The notes under the pieces are model-generated. The model saw nothing but the letters and a program-made list of their open reading frames with translations. It did no database searches and was not told the DNA's origin. The position numbers and the translations under genes were made by a program. A DNA stretch of 30,281 nt from a virus, in the IMG/VR virus record IMGVR_UViG_3300042294_001812, positions 1-30,281 of that record; one strand, written 5' to 3'. Below, piece by piece: positions 1 through 8,478 of the stretch. The first letter of the stretch is position 1; every line of letters starts with the position of its first letter.

Positions 1-216
1 AATTTAAACATTACATATAGACTTTTAACGGATGTAATGGATGTATTTACAATTCCCAGAATTAAGTTTGGGGAAAAGATTTCACCTTATAGTGTAACAA
101 TAATTGACGATCAAGATGATGCTAATTACATAATTGTAGATGATGGAAATGAAAATTTAATACTTAGTGGAAGTTATTTTTCTACTTATCAAGAAATAGA
201 ATTCACTGATATATGA
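1..216 (+). CDS. C-terminal end of a virion structural protein (partial)
   Basis: Frame 1 is open from the first base to a TGA at 214-216, giving 71 residues of a protein whose start lies before the window. It contains the stretches FTIPRIKFGEKISP, YIIVDDGNEN and LILSGSYF, an alternation of short hydrophobic strands and Gly/Asp turns that suggests a beta-rich domain. The style (SGSYF, DDGNENL) resembles the neighbouring structural proteins, so I infer a tail or adsorption-apparatus protein; no specific family is recognised. Its stop overlaps the start of the next gene (ATGA, 213-216), which implies translational coupling and one transcript with the propeller protein. Confidence 0.6.
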   Translation, partial: NLNITYRLLTDVMDVFTIPRIKFGEKISPYSVTIIDDQDDANYIIVDDGNENLILSGSYFSTYQEIEFTDI

Positions 217-2528
217 TTGATCCAATTTATAAATTAAAAACAGGATATTCAATTGCTGCGGATGGTGATTATGTTGCAGTTGGAAATCCAACATCTTTTT
301 TATCTGGATCGTTTGTATTAAATAATAAAGGGTCTGTAGAAATTTTCAAATATTCAAAAACTACAGATTTATACAATCCCAATTTTATTTTTTATAAATA
401 CATAAATCCTGATGATTTTCCTGGTTATTTATCCGCTGATACTAGTAGTTTAGATACAACATATATTAATGCAGATACATCGTCTGTTCCTGTTTTAGGA
501 TTAAACATAGAAATAGATTTAGGAGGATGGAATCCTATTATTTATGATGATTCATATGGTGTATCAGTAGATGTATCTGGATCTGTAGTAGTAATCGGAA
601 ATCCATATTATAGATTTTCATTAATTACAGGATCTATTGTTTATACCGGTTCTTGTGTTGATATATACGATTTATCCGATTATTCAAGCAGTTATGTTTC
701 TGGAACGATCTATTATCCAAAATATAGTATTACAAATTCTTTTGATAATTTAGAATATTCTACATTTGGTGAATCCGTTTCAATTTATGAAAATAAATTA
801 GTAATTGGATCAAGTAAAAATAATTGTGCTTATATATACACTCAATCTCTTGGTGTATGGAGTCATTATCAAACACTATCTCCCGGTGGATTACCTGCGG
901 ATTATTATTATGGAAGTGTAGTTAAAATCGATCCAAGTGGATCAAATAGAATAGTTGTTGGTAACAAATCTACTGGTAGTGCGGTTTATGTATATGAATT
1001 AAATACGACTACAAATCAATGGGAACAAAATGATATCTTAGATCAAGATAGAACTATTACCGGATCATTGAATTTTATAGATACAAAACCATATTTTCCA
1101 GGCAGTCAACCAAGCGGCAGTAATTATGGCAATTCAGTAGCTATATACGGTGATACAATCATAATAGGTTCACCAAATGACATGTATTATTATGAATGGA
1201 GTGGATCTACTGTTTTAAGAAATAGAGGAGCAGTTTATTTTTGGAAAAAATGTTCGGATGAAACCGATTGGTATTTGTTGGAAAAATCATTTGGAAATGA
1301 AAATATTCTGGAATCAAATAATTTAGGATATTCAGTTGACATTTATAATGGCAATGCGATTGCTACTAGTATAAAAGATATTAGTCAATTTAGTTCTAGT
1401 TATATTAAAAATACAATTAATAAAAGATTTGATTGTAATCCAAATGATAGTGTAATTGATACATTAGGTCAATTTGTTTACTATACTTCATCACTATCTA
1501 CATCACTATGGGAAATTAAGTCCGTAATAACTAAAAAGAAACAATATGGTTACCCATATACAACATTTGGATATAGTTCAGCAATTACAGATAATATAGT
1601 GTCTATTGGTTCTCCATTATTCTTGGTAAATCCAAATGAAATAACATCTTCTGTATATGACACCATTAACGGTTATTCATACATTTATAATTTTAATGAT
1701 ATTGTTACTAACTATCATATCGGAAATGTGTTTTATAGAGACGGTAAGATTATTTTATCAAATAGTGGATCTATTTTTGATAATTTATTAAAAAATCGTT
1801 CTAATCCTCTAGAATCTAAGTATAATATTGAATACAATAGTAATATCAAAATATATGAAAAACAAGTTTTTTGTAGAATTGAACCTGGAGAATTCAACTA
1901 CAGTACAAATCCTACATCATTAATTCCAAATACATTTGATTTTGATATTGATAATAATAAAGTATTTGATTTTACCGATTTGGATTTGATTTTGAAGTAT
2001 ATCAATTATCAAATTAATAATTCATATAATTGGTGGAATTATATGACATTCACAAACGAAGAACAATCATTATTTGACTTATATTCGGTAAATTATAATA
2101 TTTCATCAAGTTATACTAGTGAATATAATTCAAATTTAATTTCAAATTATAATAATTTTGATATTGATGGTAATAATAAAGTTAATTTGAACGACATGTA
2201 CATACTTTGGAAGTATTTTAATAATAATTTAAATCAAACCGAATTATTTAAATATGTAGAACCAAAGTCTACCAGAAAAACAGTACAACAGATAGTAAGT
2301 TATATTGAAGAAAAGTCTGGGAAATTTGGTGGTAAATCAATAAAAGAAGAATTTTTCGGATTCAATTATAGTTCATCAATTGACCCAACTGGTTCGTATT
2401 TAGCTCCATATATAACAACTGTAGGACTTTATAGTGGTGCAGATTTAGTTGCGGTTGCTAAATTGGGTATGCCAATTAAAAATACCGGTGAATTACCATT
2501 AAATATTTTGGTAAAATGGGATATTTAA
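213..2528 (+). CDS. Predicted beta-propeller virion protein with dockerin-like calcium-binding pair
   Basis: A 771-aa protein. I count seven related repeats of the FG-GAP/integrin-alpha type, each beginning [YFL]G-x-S-[VIA] followed by a strand ending in I/V-G-[NS]: near residues 11, 114, 185, 233, 305, 371 and 452 (for example GYSIAADGDYVAVGNP, YGNSVAIYGDTIIIGSP, FGYSSAITDNIVSIGSP). Seven such repeats would close a seven-bladed propeller. Downstream lie two 12-residue EF-hand-like loops, DIDNNKVFDFTD (578-589) and DIDGNNKVNLND (650-661), each followed by a helix of the type LILKYIN or ILWKYFN, which is the dockerin type I pattern. The C-terminal 80 residues look like a separate small domain. 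Position in a tail/fibre region makes a role in cell-surface binding likely; this is inference. Start overlaps the preceding stop (ATGA). Confidence 0.75.
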   Translation: MIDPIYKLKTGYSIAADGDYVAVGNPTSFLSGSFVLNNKGSVEIFKYSKTTDLYNPNFIFYKYINPDDFPGYLSADTSSLDTTYINADTSSVPVLGLNIEIDLGGWNPIIYDDSYGVSVDVSGSVVVIGNPYYRFSLITGSIVYTGSCVDIYDLSDYSSSYVSGTIYYPKYSITNSFDNLEYSTFGESVSIYENKLVIGSSKNNCAYIYTQSLGVWSHYQTLSPGGLPADYYYGSVVKIDPSGSNRIVVGNKSTGSAVYVYELNTTTNQWEQNDILDQDRTITGSLNFIDTKPYFPGSQPSGSNYGNSVAIYGDTIIIGSPNDMYYYEWSGSTVLRNRGAVYFWKKCSDETDWYLLEKSFGNENILESNNLGYSVDIYNGNAIATSIKDISQFSSSYIKNTINKRFDCNPNDSVIDTLGQFVYYTSSLSTSLWEIKSVITKKKQYGYPYTTFGYSSAITDNIVSIGSPLFLVNPNEITSSVYDTINGYSYIYNFNDIVTNYHIGNVFYRDGKIILSNSGSIFDNLLKNRSNPLESKYNIEYNSNIKIYEKQVFCRIEPGEFNYSTNPTSLIPNTFDFDIDNNKVFDFTDLDLILKYINYQINNSYNWWNYMTFTNEEQSLFDLYSVNYNISSSYTSEYNSNLISNYNNFDIDGNNKVNLNDMYILWKYFNNNLNQTELFKYVEPKSTRKTVQQIVSYIEEKSGKFGGKSIKEEFFGFNYSSSIDPTGSYLAPYITTVGLYSGADLVAVAKLGMPIKNTGELPLNILVKWDI

Positions 2529-2531
2529 ACA

Positions 2532-2539
2532 TATTTATA
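2532..2539 (+). promoter_or_regulatory. TATTTATA element, copy 1
   Basis: Exact TATTTATA in the 28-base gap after the propeller gene, 17 bases before the ATG at 2557. It is one of eight exact copies in this window that lie in intergenic gaps before plus-strand genes. It could be a phage promoter core (compare the T4 late promoter TATAAATA, of which it is the reverse complement) or an AU-rich RNA processing site. Function is inferred from recurrence only. Confidence 0.5.
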
Positions 2540-2556
2540 AAAAGAAAGTATAATAT

Positions 2557-2850
2557 ATGCCAACACCAGTAAATAGAGAATCTTTAAACAAGGGTCTAGA
2601 AGAAAGATATAAAACTCAAAGTTCAGGAGGTGCATTTAATGCTAAGGACATTAATACCAAACCAGATTCTATAACAACTGGTCCAAATCCTTCTGCAAAA
2701 GGTCAACAATTTACTATTGATAAAGGCGGTTTTAGAGTAAAACAACCAATTGGATTGTCAAATTTAGCAGATGTTCCAGATAGAAGAAATAGTACATCTA
2801 AAGAATTATCAAGTTATGTTAAAGGACTTGATACAAGAAAATATAAATAA
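2557..2850 (+). CDS. Small structural-region protein, paralogue A
   Basis: A 97-aa protein of unknown function. The N-terminal 30 residues (MPTPVNRESLNKGLEERYKT followed by Q-SSGGAFNAKD) closely match those of the next gene, so the two are tandem duplicates that diverged after about residue 30. The rest is Gly/Pro/Lys-rich and polar, without a membrane segment or signal peptide, and probably poorly ordered. It follows a TATTTATA element and precedes its paralogue by only 3 bases. The conserved head and variable tail suggest an assembly or docking peptide of a minor virion component, but that is a guess. Confidence 0.65.
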   Translation: MPTPVNRESLNKGLEERYKTQSSGGAFNAKDINTKPDSITTGPNPSAKGQQFTIDKGGFRVKQPIGLSNLADVPDRRNSTSKELSSYVKGLDTRKYK

Positions 2851-2853
2851 GTT

Positions 2854-3105
2854 ATGCCAGCACCAATTAATAGAGAATCTTTAACTAAAGGTTTAGTAGA
2901 AAGATATAATACTCAAAAAGTTGGTGGCGCATTTGATGCTAAAAAACCTACTCCTGATATTTTTGGAAAATTAGAAAAAGATTGGACTCCACCAGGCTTC
3001 GGTGGAATACCACCAGGTATTGGAATTGCAGGAATTAAAAAAGGTAAATCTAAGTACATAGAAAATTTTACTAATAAAAATTACGCACCTAATAAAAAAG
3101 GTTGA
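2854..3105 (+). CDS. Small structural-region protein, paralogue B
   Basis: An 83-aa protein beginning MPAPINRESLTKGLVERYNT, matching its upstream neighbour at most of the first 30 positions (shared RESL-KGL-ERY-TQ--GGAF-AK). The C-terminal part differs entirely: it contains a Gly/Pro-rich segment (PPGFGGIPPGIGIAGI, about residues 46-61) and a basic tail ending KNYAPNKKG. No known family is recognised. The start lies 3 bases after the stop of paralogue A (TAA GTT ATG), so both come from one transcript. Likely a minor virion or assembly protein by location; function unknown. Confidence 0.62.
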   Translation: MPAPINRESLTKGLVERYNTQKVGGAFDAKKPTPDIFGKLEKDWTPPGFGGIPPGIGIAGIKKGKSKYIENFTNKNYAPNKKG

Positions 3106-3117
3106 TATGTATTTTAA

Positions 3118-3684
3118 ATGGTTATATTAGGTCTAGATTCATCTACATCAGTTACAGGTTGGGCATTTAGTAAAGACGGAAAAGTCTTAGATGCCGGTTA
3201 TATTGATACTAAGAAATTTGAAACGACAAAAGAAAAAACTTTTTTTGTTATATCAGAATTAGAAAAAAATCCACTAATTAAAGATATTACTGTCATTAAC
3301 TTGGAAGCTGCTTTGAGTGGATTTGCTGGTGGGTTTACCAGTCAACAAGTTATCATCACACTAGCAAGACATAATGCTGTTTTTGCTTATATTATTGAAG
3401 AACACTTTAAAGTCAAGGTTAATTTGTTGTCCGTAAATACCATGCGTAAACAGTTATTTGGTAAATGTAGGATTAAAGGTATCAAATCCAAAGACTTTGT
3501 TAAAGCTGAATTAGAATCACTATGTCCAGATGTCGTAAAATTTACAGTTCTTAACAAAAAGGGTAACTGGGATGAACGAAACGGTGATATGTATGATGGC
3601 ATAGTTTGTGCATTGTATAAAGATGAACCGCAACAAAATAATAGAGTTAGCAAAAAAGATAAAAGCATTAGCCGAAAAGGGTAA
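3118..3684 (+). CDS. RuvC-like Holliday junction resolvase
   Basis: A 188-aa protein with the RNase H/RuvC fold signature. The first strand LGLDSSTSVTGWA carries the first catalytic Asp (D7); NLEAALSG supplies the second acid (E63); the C-terminal NGDMYDGIVCALY carries D157 and D160, the usual final acidic pair of RuvC-type enzymes. Such enzymes cut four-way junctions symmetrically. T4 uses an unrelated resolvase (gp49, endonuclease VII) to clear branches before packaging, so here a RuvC-like enzyme may take that role. Length is close to bacterial RuvC (about 170 aa). The gene heads a recombination cassette and overlaps the next gene by about 60 bases. No clear Shine-Dalgarno sequence precedes the start. 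Confidence 0.85.
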   Translation: MVILGLDSSTSVTGWAFSKDGKVLDAGYIDTKKFETTKEKTFFVISELEKNPLIKDITVINLEAALSGFAGGFTSQQVIITLARHNAVFAYIIEEHFKVKVNLLSVNTMRKQLFGKCRIKGIKSKDFVKAELESLCPDVVKFTVLNKKGNWDERNGDMYDGIVCALYKDEPQQNNRVSKKDKSISRKG

Positions 3685-4288
3685 AGGTGGCGAAAAAAAT
3701 GCGGCTAAAGAAAAATTAGAAAAGATATGTGAAAAATATAATATATCTGAGAATGAAATATCTATATCAGAAGAAAGAAAAAATTATTACATTATAATAA
3801 ATGATTCAAATGAAAGAGAATTATTAATTAATGTATCATGTATGATATTGGATGTTCCTGGGTTCAAATGGAAAGAAAAAAACAAGTGTGTCTGCATTCA
3901 TCTTACTCAAATAGAATATGACAATATTACAAGTGCGTTTGAATATTATAGAGACATGTACAATGACTACAAAAGATATTTAATACAAGGAATAATTTCT
4001 AGACATGCGATTGGTTATATACCAAAACCACAAACATATACCCAAGAAAATGTTATGTATCCAGATATTCCACAGACACCTCCTACACCAGAAACTGAAG
4101 ATATTTCTGAAGATAATAAAAGTGAGAAATCCGAAGAAAGTAACGATAAATCTTCTAGTAAGGATAAAAAATCCGAAGATGTTGTTAAAGAGACACCAAT
4201 TGATCCGATCAAATTGATGAAGATTGCAGTTGCATTGGATAAAAAACTCTGGGTTAAAAACGATCCAAATAAAAAGTTGATAGAATAA
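3623..4288 (+). CDS. DUF2786-type protein with disordered acidic/Ser-rich linker
   Basis: About 221 aa from the ATG at 3623. The N-terminal 45 residues (IIELAKKIKALAEKGKG, then EKNAAKEKLEKICEKYNIS) match the DUF2786 pattern: a helix with K-x-x-ALAE, then a second helix ending in a KY-[NG]-[IL] turn. This domain is found in phage and bacterial proteins of unknown role. A second region (about 50-140) is mixed alpha/beta with aromatic residues (FEYYRDMYNDYKRYL). Residues about 150-190 are Ser/Glu/Lys-rich (SEKSEESNDKSSSKDKKSED), probably a disordered linker. The frame is open further upstream to a GTG at 3608, but the ATG fits the domain edge better. The gene overlaps the resolvase gene by 62 bases and sits in the DNA-metabolism cassette, which suggests a nucleic-acid role. 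Confidence 0.7.
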   Translation: MNRNKIIELAKKIKALAEKGKGGEKNAAKEKLEKICEKYNISENEISISEERKNYYIIINDSNERELLINVSCMILDVPGFKWKEKNKCVCIHLTQIEYDNITSAFEYYRDMYNDYKRYLIQGIISRHAIGYIPKPQTYTQENVMYPDIPQTPPTPETEDISEDNKSEKSEESNDKSSSKDKKSEDVVKETPIDPIKLMKIAVALDKKLWVKNDPNKKLIE

Positions 4289-4312
4289 AAGTTTTACTGT
4301 AAAGTATCATTG

Positions 4313-5263
4313 ATGTTGTTATATCAAGAAACAATAATATCTGTTTTAAATAAATTGCTGAATCAGACTCCCAAGATTCGTAAGGGAACTGATGCAGTTT
4401 ATCATTGTCCTTCTTGTAAACATTATAAAAGAAAACTAGAGATCAATTTACATACAGGCAAATATAATTGTTGGGTATGCGGATTCAGTGGAACAAGTTT
4501 CAAGACTTTATTTAAGAAACTAAATGCACCAGGTGAATATTACACATGTATCGGATTAAGTCAGAAATCATTTTCTAAAAAGCCGATTACCGATTTTGTT
4601 ATTTCATTTGAAGATGAACCAGAAGAACAAAAATTGGTAAGATTACCCAAAGAATTTAAACCTATAAGTGAACCAATAAACGAATTGGAATATAAACATG
4701 CAGTAAAATATCTTAAATCCAGAAATATTACCAAAAATGATATAGTAAGATATAATATTGGGTATTGTACTGAAGGTGATTTGAAAAACAGAGTGGTAAT
4801 ACCATCATACGACTGTAATGGTATATTAAATTTTTACACTGCTAGAAGTTTTTTTGAAACCAAAGGATTAAAATATGTTAGTTGTTCAGCATCAAAGAAT
4901 ATAATTGGGTTTGAATTGTTTATTAACTTTGAACAACCGATTACTTTGGTTGAAGGTCCATTTGATGCAATTGCAGTTAAAAATAATTGCATACCATTGT
5001 TTGGAAAGACAATGAGCAAACAGTTAAAATTAAAATTATTAGAAAACGATGTTCCGATGGTACATATTTTATTAGACAATGATGCGATAAAAGATTCCAT
5101 CAAAATATGTGAATTTCTAATTAAAAATAGTATTCCAACAAAACTAGTAATGTTAGATGGTAAAGATCCAAGTGTAATAGGTTTTGAAAAAACTTGGCAA
5201 ATGATAGATAGTTGTGATACTATGGATTTCGAAAAGTTGTTTAAGTTAAAACTAAGAATATAA
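4313..5263 (+). CDS. DnaG/T4 gp61-like primase
   Basis: A 316-aa protein (from the ATG at 4313; a TTG lies one codon upstream). The N-terminus has a CHC2-like zinc finger: C32-P-S-C35 and C53-W-V-C56 separated by a short hairpin. The C-terminal half has a TOPRIM domain: the conserved Glu in LVEGPFDAIA (E214) and the Asp pair in ILLDNDA (D255, D257) that binds catalytic magnesium. Between them, residues about 120-190 (KYLKSRNITKNDI, GYCTEGDLKNRVVIPSYD) match the usual primase core lead-in. Length is near T4 gp61 (342 aa). It would make RNA primers for lagging-strand synthesis with a replicative helicase that is not in this window. It lies one base before the Mre11-Rad50 fusion gene. Confidence 0.85.
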   Translation: MLLYQETIISVLNKLLNQTPKIRKGTDAVYHCPSCKHYKRKLEINLHTGKYNCWVCGFSGTSFKTLFKKLNAPGEYYTCIGLSQKSFSKKPITDFVISFEDEPEEQKLVRLPKEFKPISEPINELEYKHAVKYLKSRNITKNDIVRYNIGYCTEGDLKNRVVIPSYDCNGILNFYTARSFFETKGLKYVSCSASKNIIGFELFINFEQPITLVEGPFDAIAVKNNCIPLFGKTMSKQLKLKLLENDVPMVHILLDNDAIKDSIKICEFLIKNSIPTKLVMLDGKDPSVIGFEKTWQMIDSCDTMDFEKLFKLKLRI

Positions 5264-5264
5264 T

Positions 5265-8200
5265 ATGGTAAAATATCTTAAATCAGATATAAAAGAGTTC
5301 AAGAATGTGTTTCATATTGCTGATATTCATTTGCGTCTTACAAAAAGACACGATGAATACAATCAAGTATTTGAAAGATTGTATAAAGCAGTAGAAAGGA
5401 CACCCGCAGAAACTGTAGTTGCTGTTTTAGGAGATGTTTTACATTCTAAGAGCGATCTTTCACCGGAATGTGTAAAGATCACTACTGAGTTTCTACAAAA
5501 TCTTGCTGACAGAAGACCAACCGTATTAATCGCTGGTAATCATGATGCTACTTTGGCTAATAAAAATAGATTGGACAGTCTAAGTCCTATTGTTGATGCA
5601 ATCAATCATACAAATCTATTTTATCTAAAAGATTCAGGTCTTTATATTCTTGGAGATATTTTATTTAATCATTATAGCGTATTTGATGAACCAGATAAGT
5701 ATATCAAGTTCAAGGATATTCCAAAGATTTATCTAAATGAAACTCGTTACAAAATTGCTTTATTTCATGGTCCAGTAAACAATGCAATTACTGATGTAGG
5801 ATATAAAGTTGCAAGTAGAACCATTACAAATGAAATTTTTGATGGTCATGATATTGTATTGTTGGGTGATATTCATAGACATCAAGTTTTAAATCAATCC
5901 GATCCAATCATTGTCTATGTAGGTTCATTGATTCAACAGAACCATGGAGAAGAACTAAAAGGACATGGATTTGTATTCTGGGATTTAAAGACCAAAGTAT
6001 TCAAACACTTTGAAATTCCAAATGATTATGGTTTTTATACAGCTGAAATAAGCAAAGGAAAATTGCTTACTGACATTTCTGATATGCCTAAAAAGGCAAG
6101 ATTAAGATTGAAATGTTTTGAAAGTGTTGCGACTGAAGTTAAATCTGTATTATCAACAATCAGAGAAAAATCTGATGTCACAGAAGTGGCTTATGTTCGT
6201 GTAGATTCACCAAATTCATCATCTAGCAATATCATTGATAATACTAATTTTAATTTGAGTGATGTATCAGATGTTGATTATCAAAATAAGTTAATTACAG
6301 AATATCTTAACAATAAGAATTTTAATCCTTCAAAAGATACACTTGATAAGATTTATAAAATCAATAAGGATTTAAATGCAACTTTGGAAAAAGAATCCGT
6401 CGTAAGAAATATCAGATGGAAACCAAAGAAGTTTGAATTTGATAATATGTTTAGTTACGGTGAAGAAAATGTCATTGACTTTACCAAAATGCATAATGTA
6501 GTTGGACTATTTGCTAATAACGCATCTGGTAAATCAAGTATATTGTCTGCTTTATCTTTTTGTATTTTTGATAAATGTGATAGAGCATTTAAGGCATCTC
6601 ATATTCTTAATACACAAAAGATGTCATTCCGTTGCAAATTTAACTTTGAAGTTAACAGTGTAGATTTCTTTATTGAAAGAAAAGGTAATGCAGATAAGAA
6701 AGGTAATGTTAAAGTAGATGTTAAGTTCTGGAAAGAAGAGGGTGGTAAAGTAGTTGAACTTAATGGAGAAGCTCGTAGAAGTACTAATGACATCATTCGT
6801 GATTATGTTGGTACTTATGATGACTTTATTTTAACTGTTTTGAGCATTCAAAATAATAAAGTGGGTTCGTTTGTAGATATGGGTCAAACAGAAAGAAAAG
6901 ATTTGTTGGCTCAATTTATGGGACTTACCGTATTTGATAGTTTATATAATGATGCGTCTGATAAAACCAAAGAAATCAATTCATTATTGAAGAACTTTAA
7001 GAATACTGATTACACTCAAAAGTTATTGAATTTAAATTCTGACATTGAGAACTTTTCTGGTTCGCTAAGAAATGAAAATGTTAATTTAGAAAAACTAACA
7101 GATAAAAGAGAGTCTGAAAATGAAAGACTTTTGGAAGAAACAAAGAAAATTATCAATGTTAATGGTAACATTGTTGATATTGTATCTCTTGAATCAAAGA
7201 AAGTTTTATTGAGTAATTCTATATCAACACAGTCATCTAGTTTAGATTCTTATAAAAATCAATTATCATCTATTGAATCTACATTTAAGGAATACGATGA
7301 AATCATAAAGAATTATGATATTGAAGATATTACAACTAAGTATGATTCACTTAAGGAATTAGAAAGTTCATTGAGTCAAAAAGAACAAGGTATTGAAAAG
7401 AAAAAGATTGTTGTTACATCCAAATTACAGAAACTAAAGAAATTGGAAGAACATAAGTATGATCCAAATTGTACTTTTTGTACAACCAATGTATTCGTTA
7501 AAGATGCAATTAAAACAAGAGAAGAACTTGAATCGGACAAAGTTGAAGCTCAAAATCTTGTTGGGGAATATACAAATCTTAAAAATAAAGTAAATGAATT
7601 GTCTTATATAAAAGATGATTGGAAAAAGTATAATGACACGCATAAATTGCATGTTGAAACACAATCCAAGATTAATAAATTAAATAATGAAATTTTAAAA
7701 ATATCAAATAAGATTAGTTCTGATCAGAACAGTCTTATTAATATTGAAAATCAGATTGAAGAATATTATAATAACAAGGATGCGATTGAATTCAATAAGA
7801 CAATTAAAGAAACAATTGATGTAATTAAGTCTAATATCAAAACAATTGATTTTGAAATTAAGAATGTGAACAATAACATTATTAGTTATAATACCAAGAT
7901 TTCTGGATTAGAAGAACAAAGAAAAACAATTCAAAAGTCAATTGAAGATGTAAAGGTACTTGAAGTTGAATATGAAGCATATCAATTATATACAAATGCT
8001 ATCTCTAGAGATGGTATTCCATATGAATTGATTAGTCAGGCTCTTCCAACAATTGAAAAGGAAGTTAATAACATATTAAACCAGATAGTTGAATTTACGG
8101 TAATCTTACAGACTGATGGTAAAAATGTAACTACACATATTAATTATGAGGATAAACGCTGGCCACTAGAATTGGCTAGTGGTATGGAAAGATTTGTTAG

Positions 8201-8450
8201 TTCATTGGCTATGAGAGTAGCGTTAATTAACATTAGTAATTTACCAAGACCCAATTTTATAGCTATAGATGAAGGGTTTGGATGTGCAGATGCTGATAAT
8301 TTATCGTCTATGGGTGCTTTATTTGCTTTCTTAAAGACAAATTTTGATTTTGTATGGATTATCAGTCATTTGGATAGTATGAGAGATATGGTTGACAATA
8401 GACTTGAAATTAAGAAAGAAAATGGATTCTCTAAAGTTAATTATGTATAA
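5265..8450 (+). CDS. Mre11/SbcD nuclease fused to Rad50/SbcC ATPase (T4 gp47-gp46 fusion)
   Basis: A single 1061-aa chain. Residues 1-about 380 are a calcineurin-type phosphoesterase with all main motifs: D20-I-H22, G56-D57, GNHD (91-94), H168 in FHGPV, and GDIHRH (201-206). Residues about 390-1061 are an SMC-like ATPase: P-loop ANNASGKSS (417-425; the usual first Gly is Ala), a long coiled coil about 590-935 interrupted by the zinc hook NCTFC (C736, C739), ABC signature LASGMER (970-976), Walker B FIAIDEG (D1002, E1003) and a switch His in IISHLDS. In T4 these are two proteins, gp47 and gp46, which resect DNA ends for recombination-dependent replication. The open frame is continuous, so the fusion is real in this sequence. 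It ends the recombination cassette. Confidence 0.93.
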   Translation: MVKYLKSDIKEFKNVFHIADIHLRLTKRHDEYNQVFERLYKAVERTPAETVVAVLGDVLHSKSDLSPECVKITTEFLQNLADRRPTVLIAGNHDATLANKNRLDSLSPIVDAINHTNLFYLKDSGLYILGDILFNHYSVFDEPDKYIKFKDIPKIYLNETRYKIALFHGPVNNAITDVGYKVASRTITNEIFDGHDIVLLGDIHRHQVLNQSDPIIVYVGSLIQQNHGEELKGHGFVFWDLKTKVFKHFEIPNDYGFYTAEISKGKLLTDISDMPKKARLRLKCFESVATEVKSVLSTIREKSDVTEVAYVRVDSPNSSSSNIIDNTNFNLSDVSDVDYQNKLITEYLNNKNFNPSKDTLDKIYKINKDLNATLEKESVVRNIRWKPKKFEFDNMFSYGEENVIDFTKMHNVVGLFANNASGKSSILSALSFCIFDKCDRAFKASHILNTQKMSFRCKFNFEVNSVDFFIERKGNADKKGNVKVDVKFWKEEGGKVVELNGEARRSTNDIIRDYVGTYDDFILTVLSIQNNKVGSFVDMGQTERKDLLAQFMGLTVFDSLYNDASDKTKEINSLLKNFKNTDYTQKLLNLNSDIENFSGSLRNENVNLEKLTDKRESENERLLEETKKIINVNGNIVDIVSLESKKVLLSNSISTQSSSLDSYKNQLSSIESTFKEYDEIIKNYDIEDITTKYDSLKELESSLSQKEQGIEKKKIVVTSKLQKLKKLEEHKYDPNCTFCTTNVFVKDAIKTREELESDKVEAQNLVGEYTNLKNKVNELSYIKDDWKKYNDTHKLHVETQSKINKLNNEILKISNKISSDQNSLINIENQIEEYYNNKDAIEFNKTIKETIDVIKSNIKTIDFEIKNVNNNIISYNTKISGLEEQRKTIQKSIEDVKVLEVEYEAYQLYTNAISRDGIPYELISQALPTIEKEVNNILNQIVEFTVILQTDGKNVTTHINYEDKRWPLELASGMERFVSSLAMRVALINISNLPRPNFIAIDEGFGCADADNLSSMGALFAFLKTNFDFVWIISHLDSMRDMVDNRLEIKKENGFSKVNYV

Positions 8451-8464
8451 TTAATGGGTATATA

Positions 8465-8472
8465 TATTTATA
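8465..8472 (+). promoter_or_regulatory. TATTTATA element, copy 2
   Basis: Exact TATTTATA in the 28-base gap between the Mre11-Rad50 fusion and the next structural gene, ending only 6 bases before the ATG at 8479. There is no Shine-Dalgarno sequence in the gap. If the element is a promoter core, the transcript would start almost at the start codon. Confidence 0.5.
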
Positions 8473-8478
8473 GTATAT

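Noticed and set aside
3608-3622. GTG start at 3608 for the DUF2786-type gene
   Set aside because: The ATG at 3623 begins right at the conserved helix; the extra five residues overlap the resolvase active-site end and add nothing recognisable.
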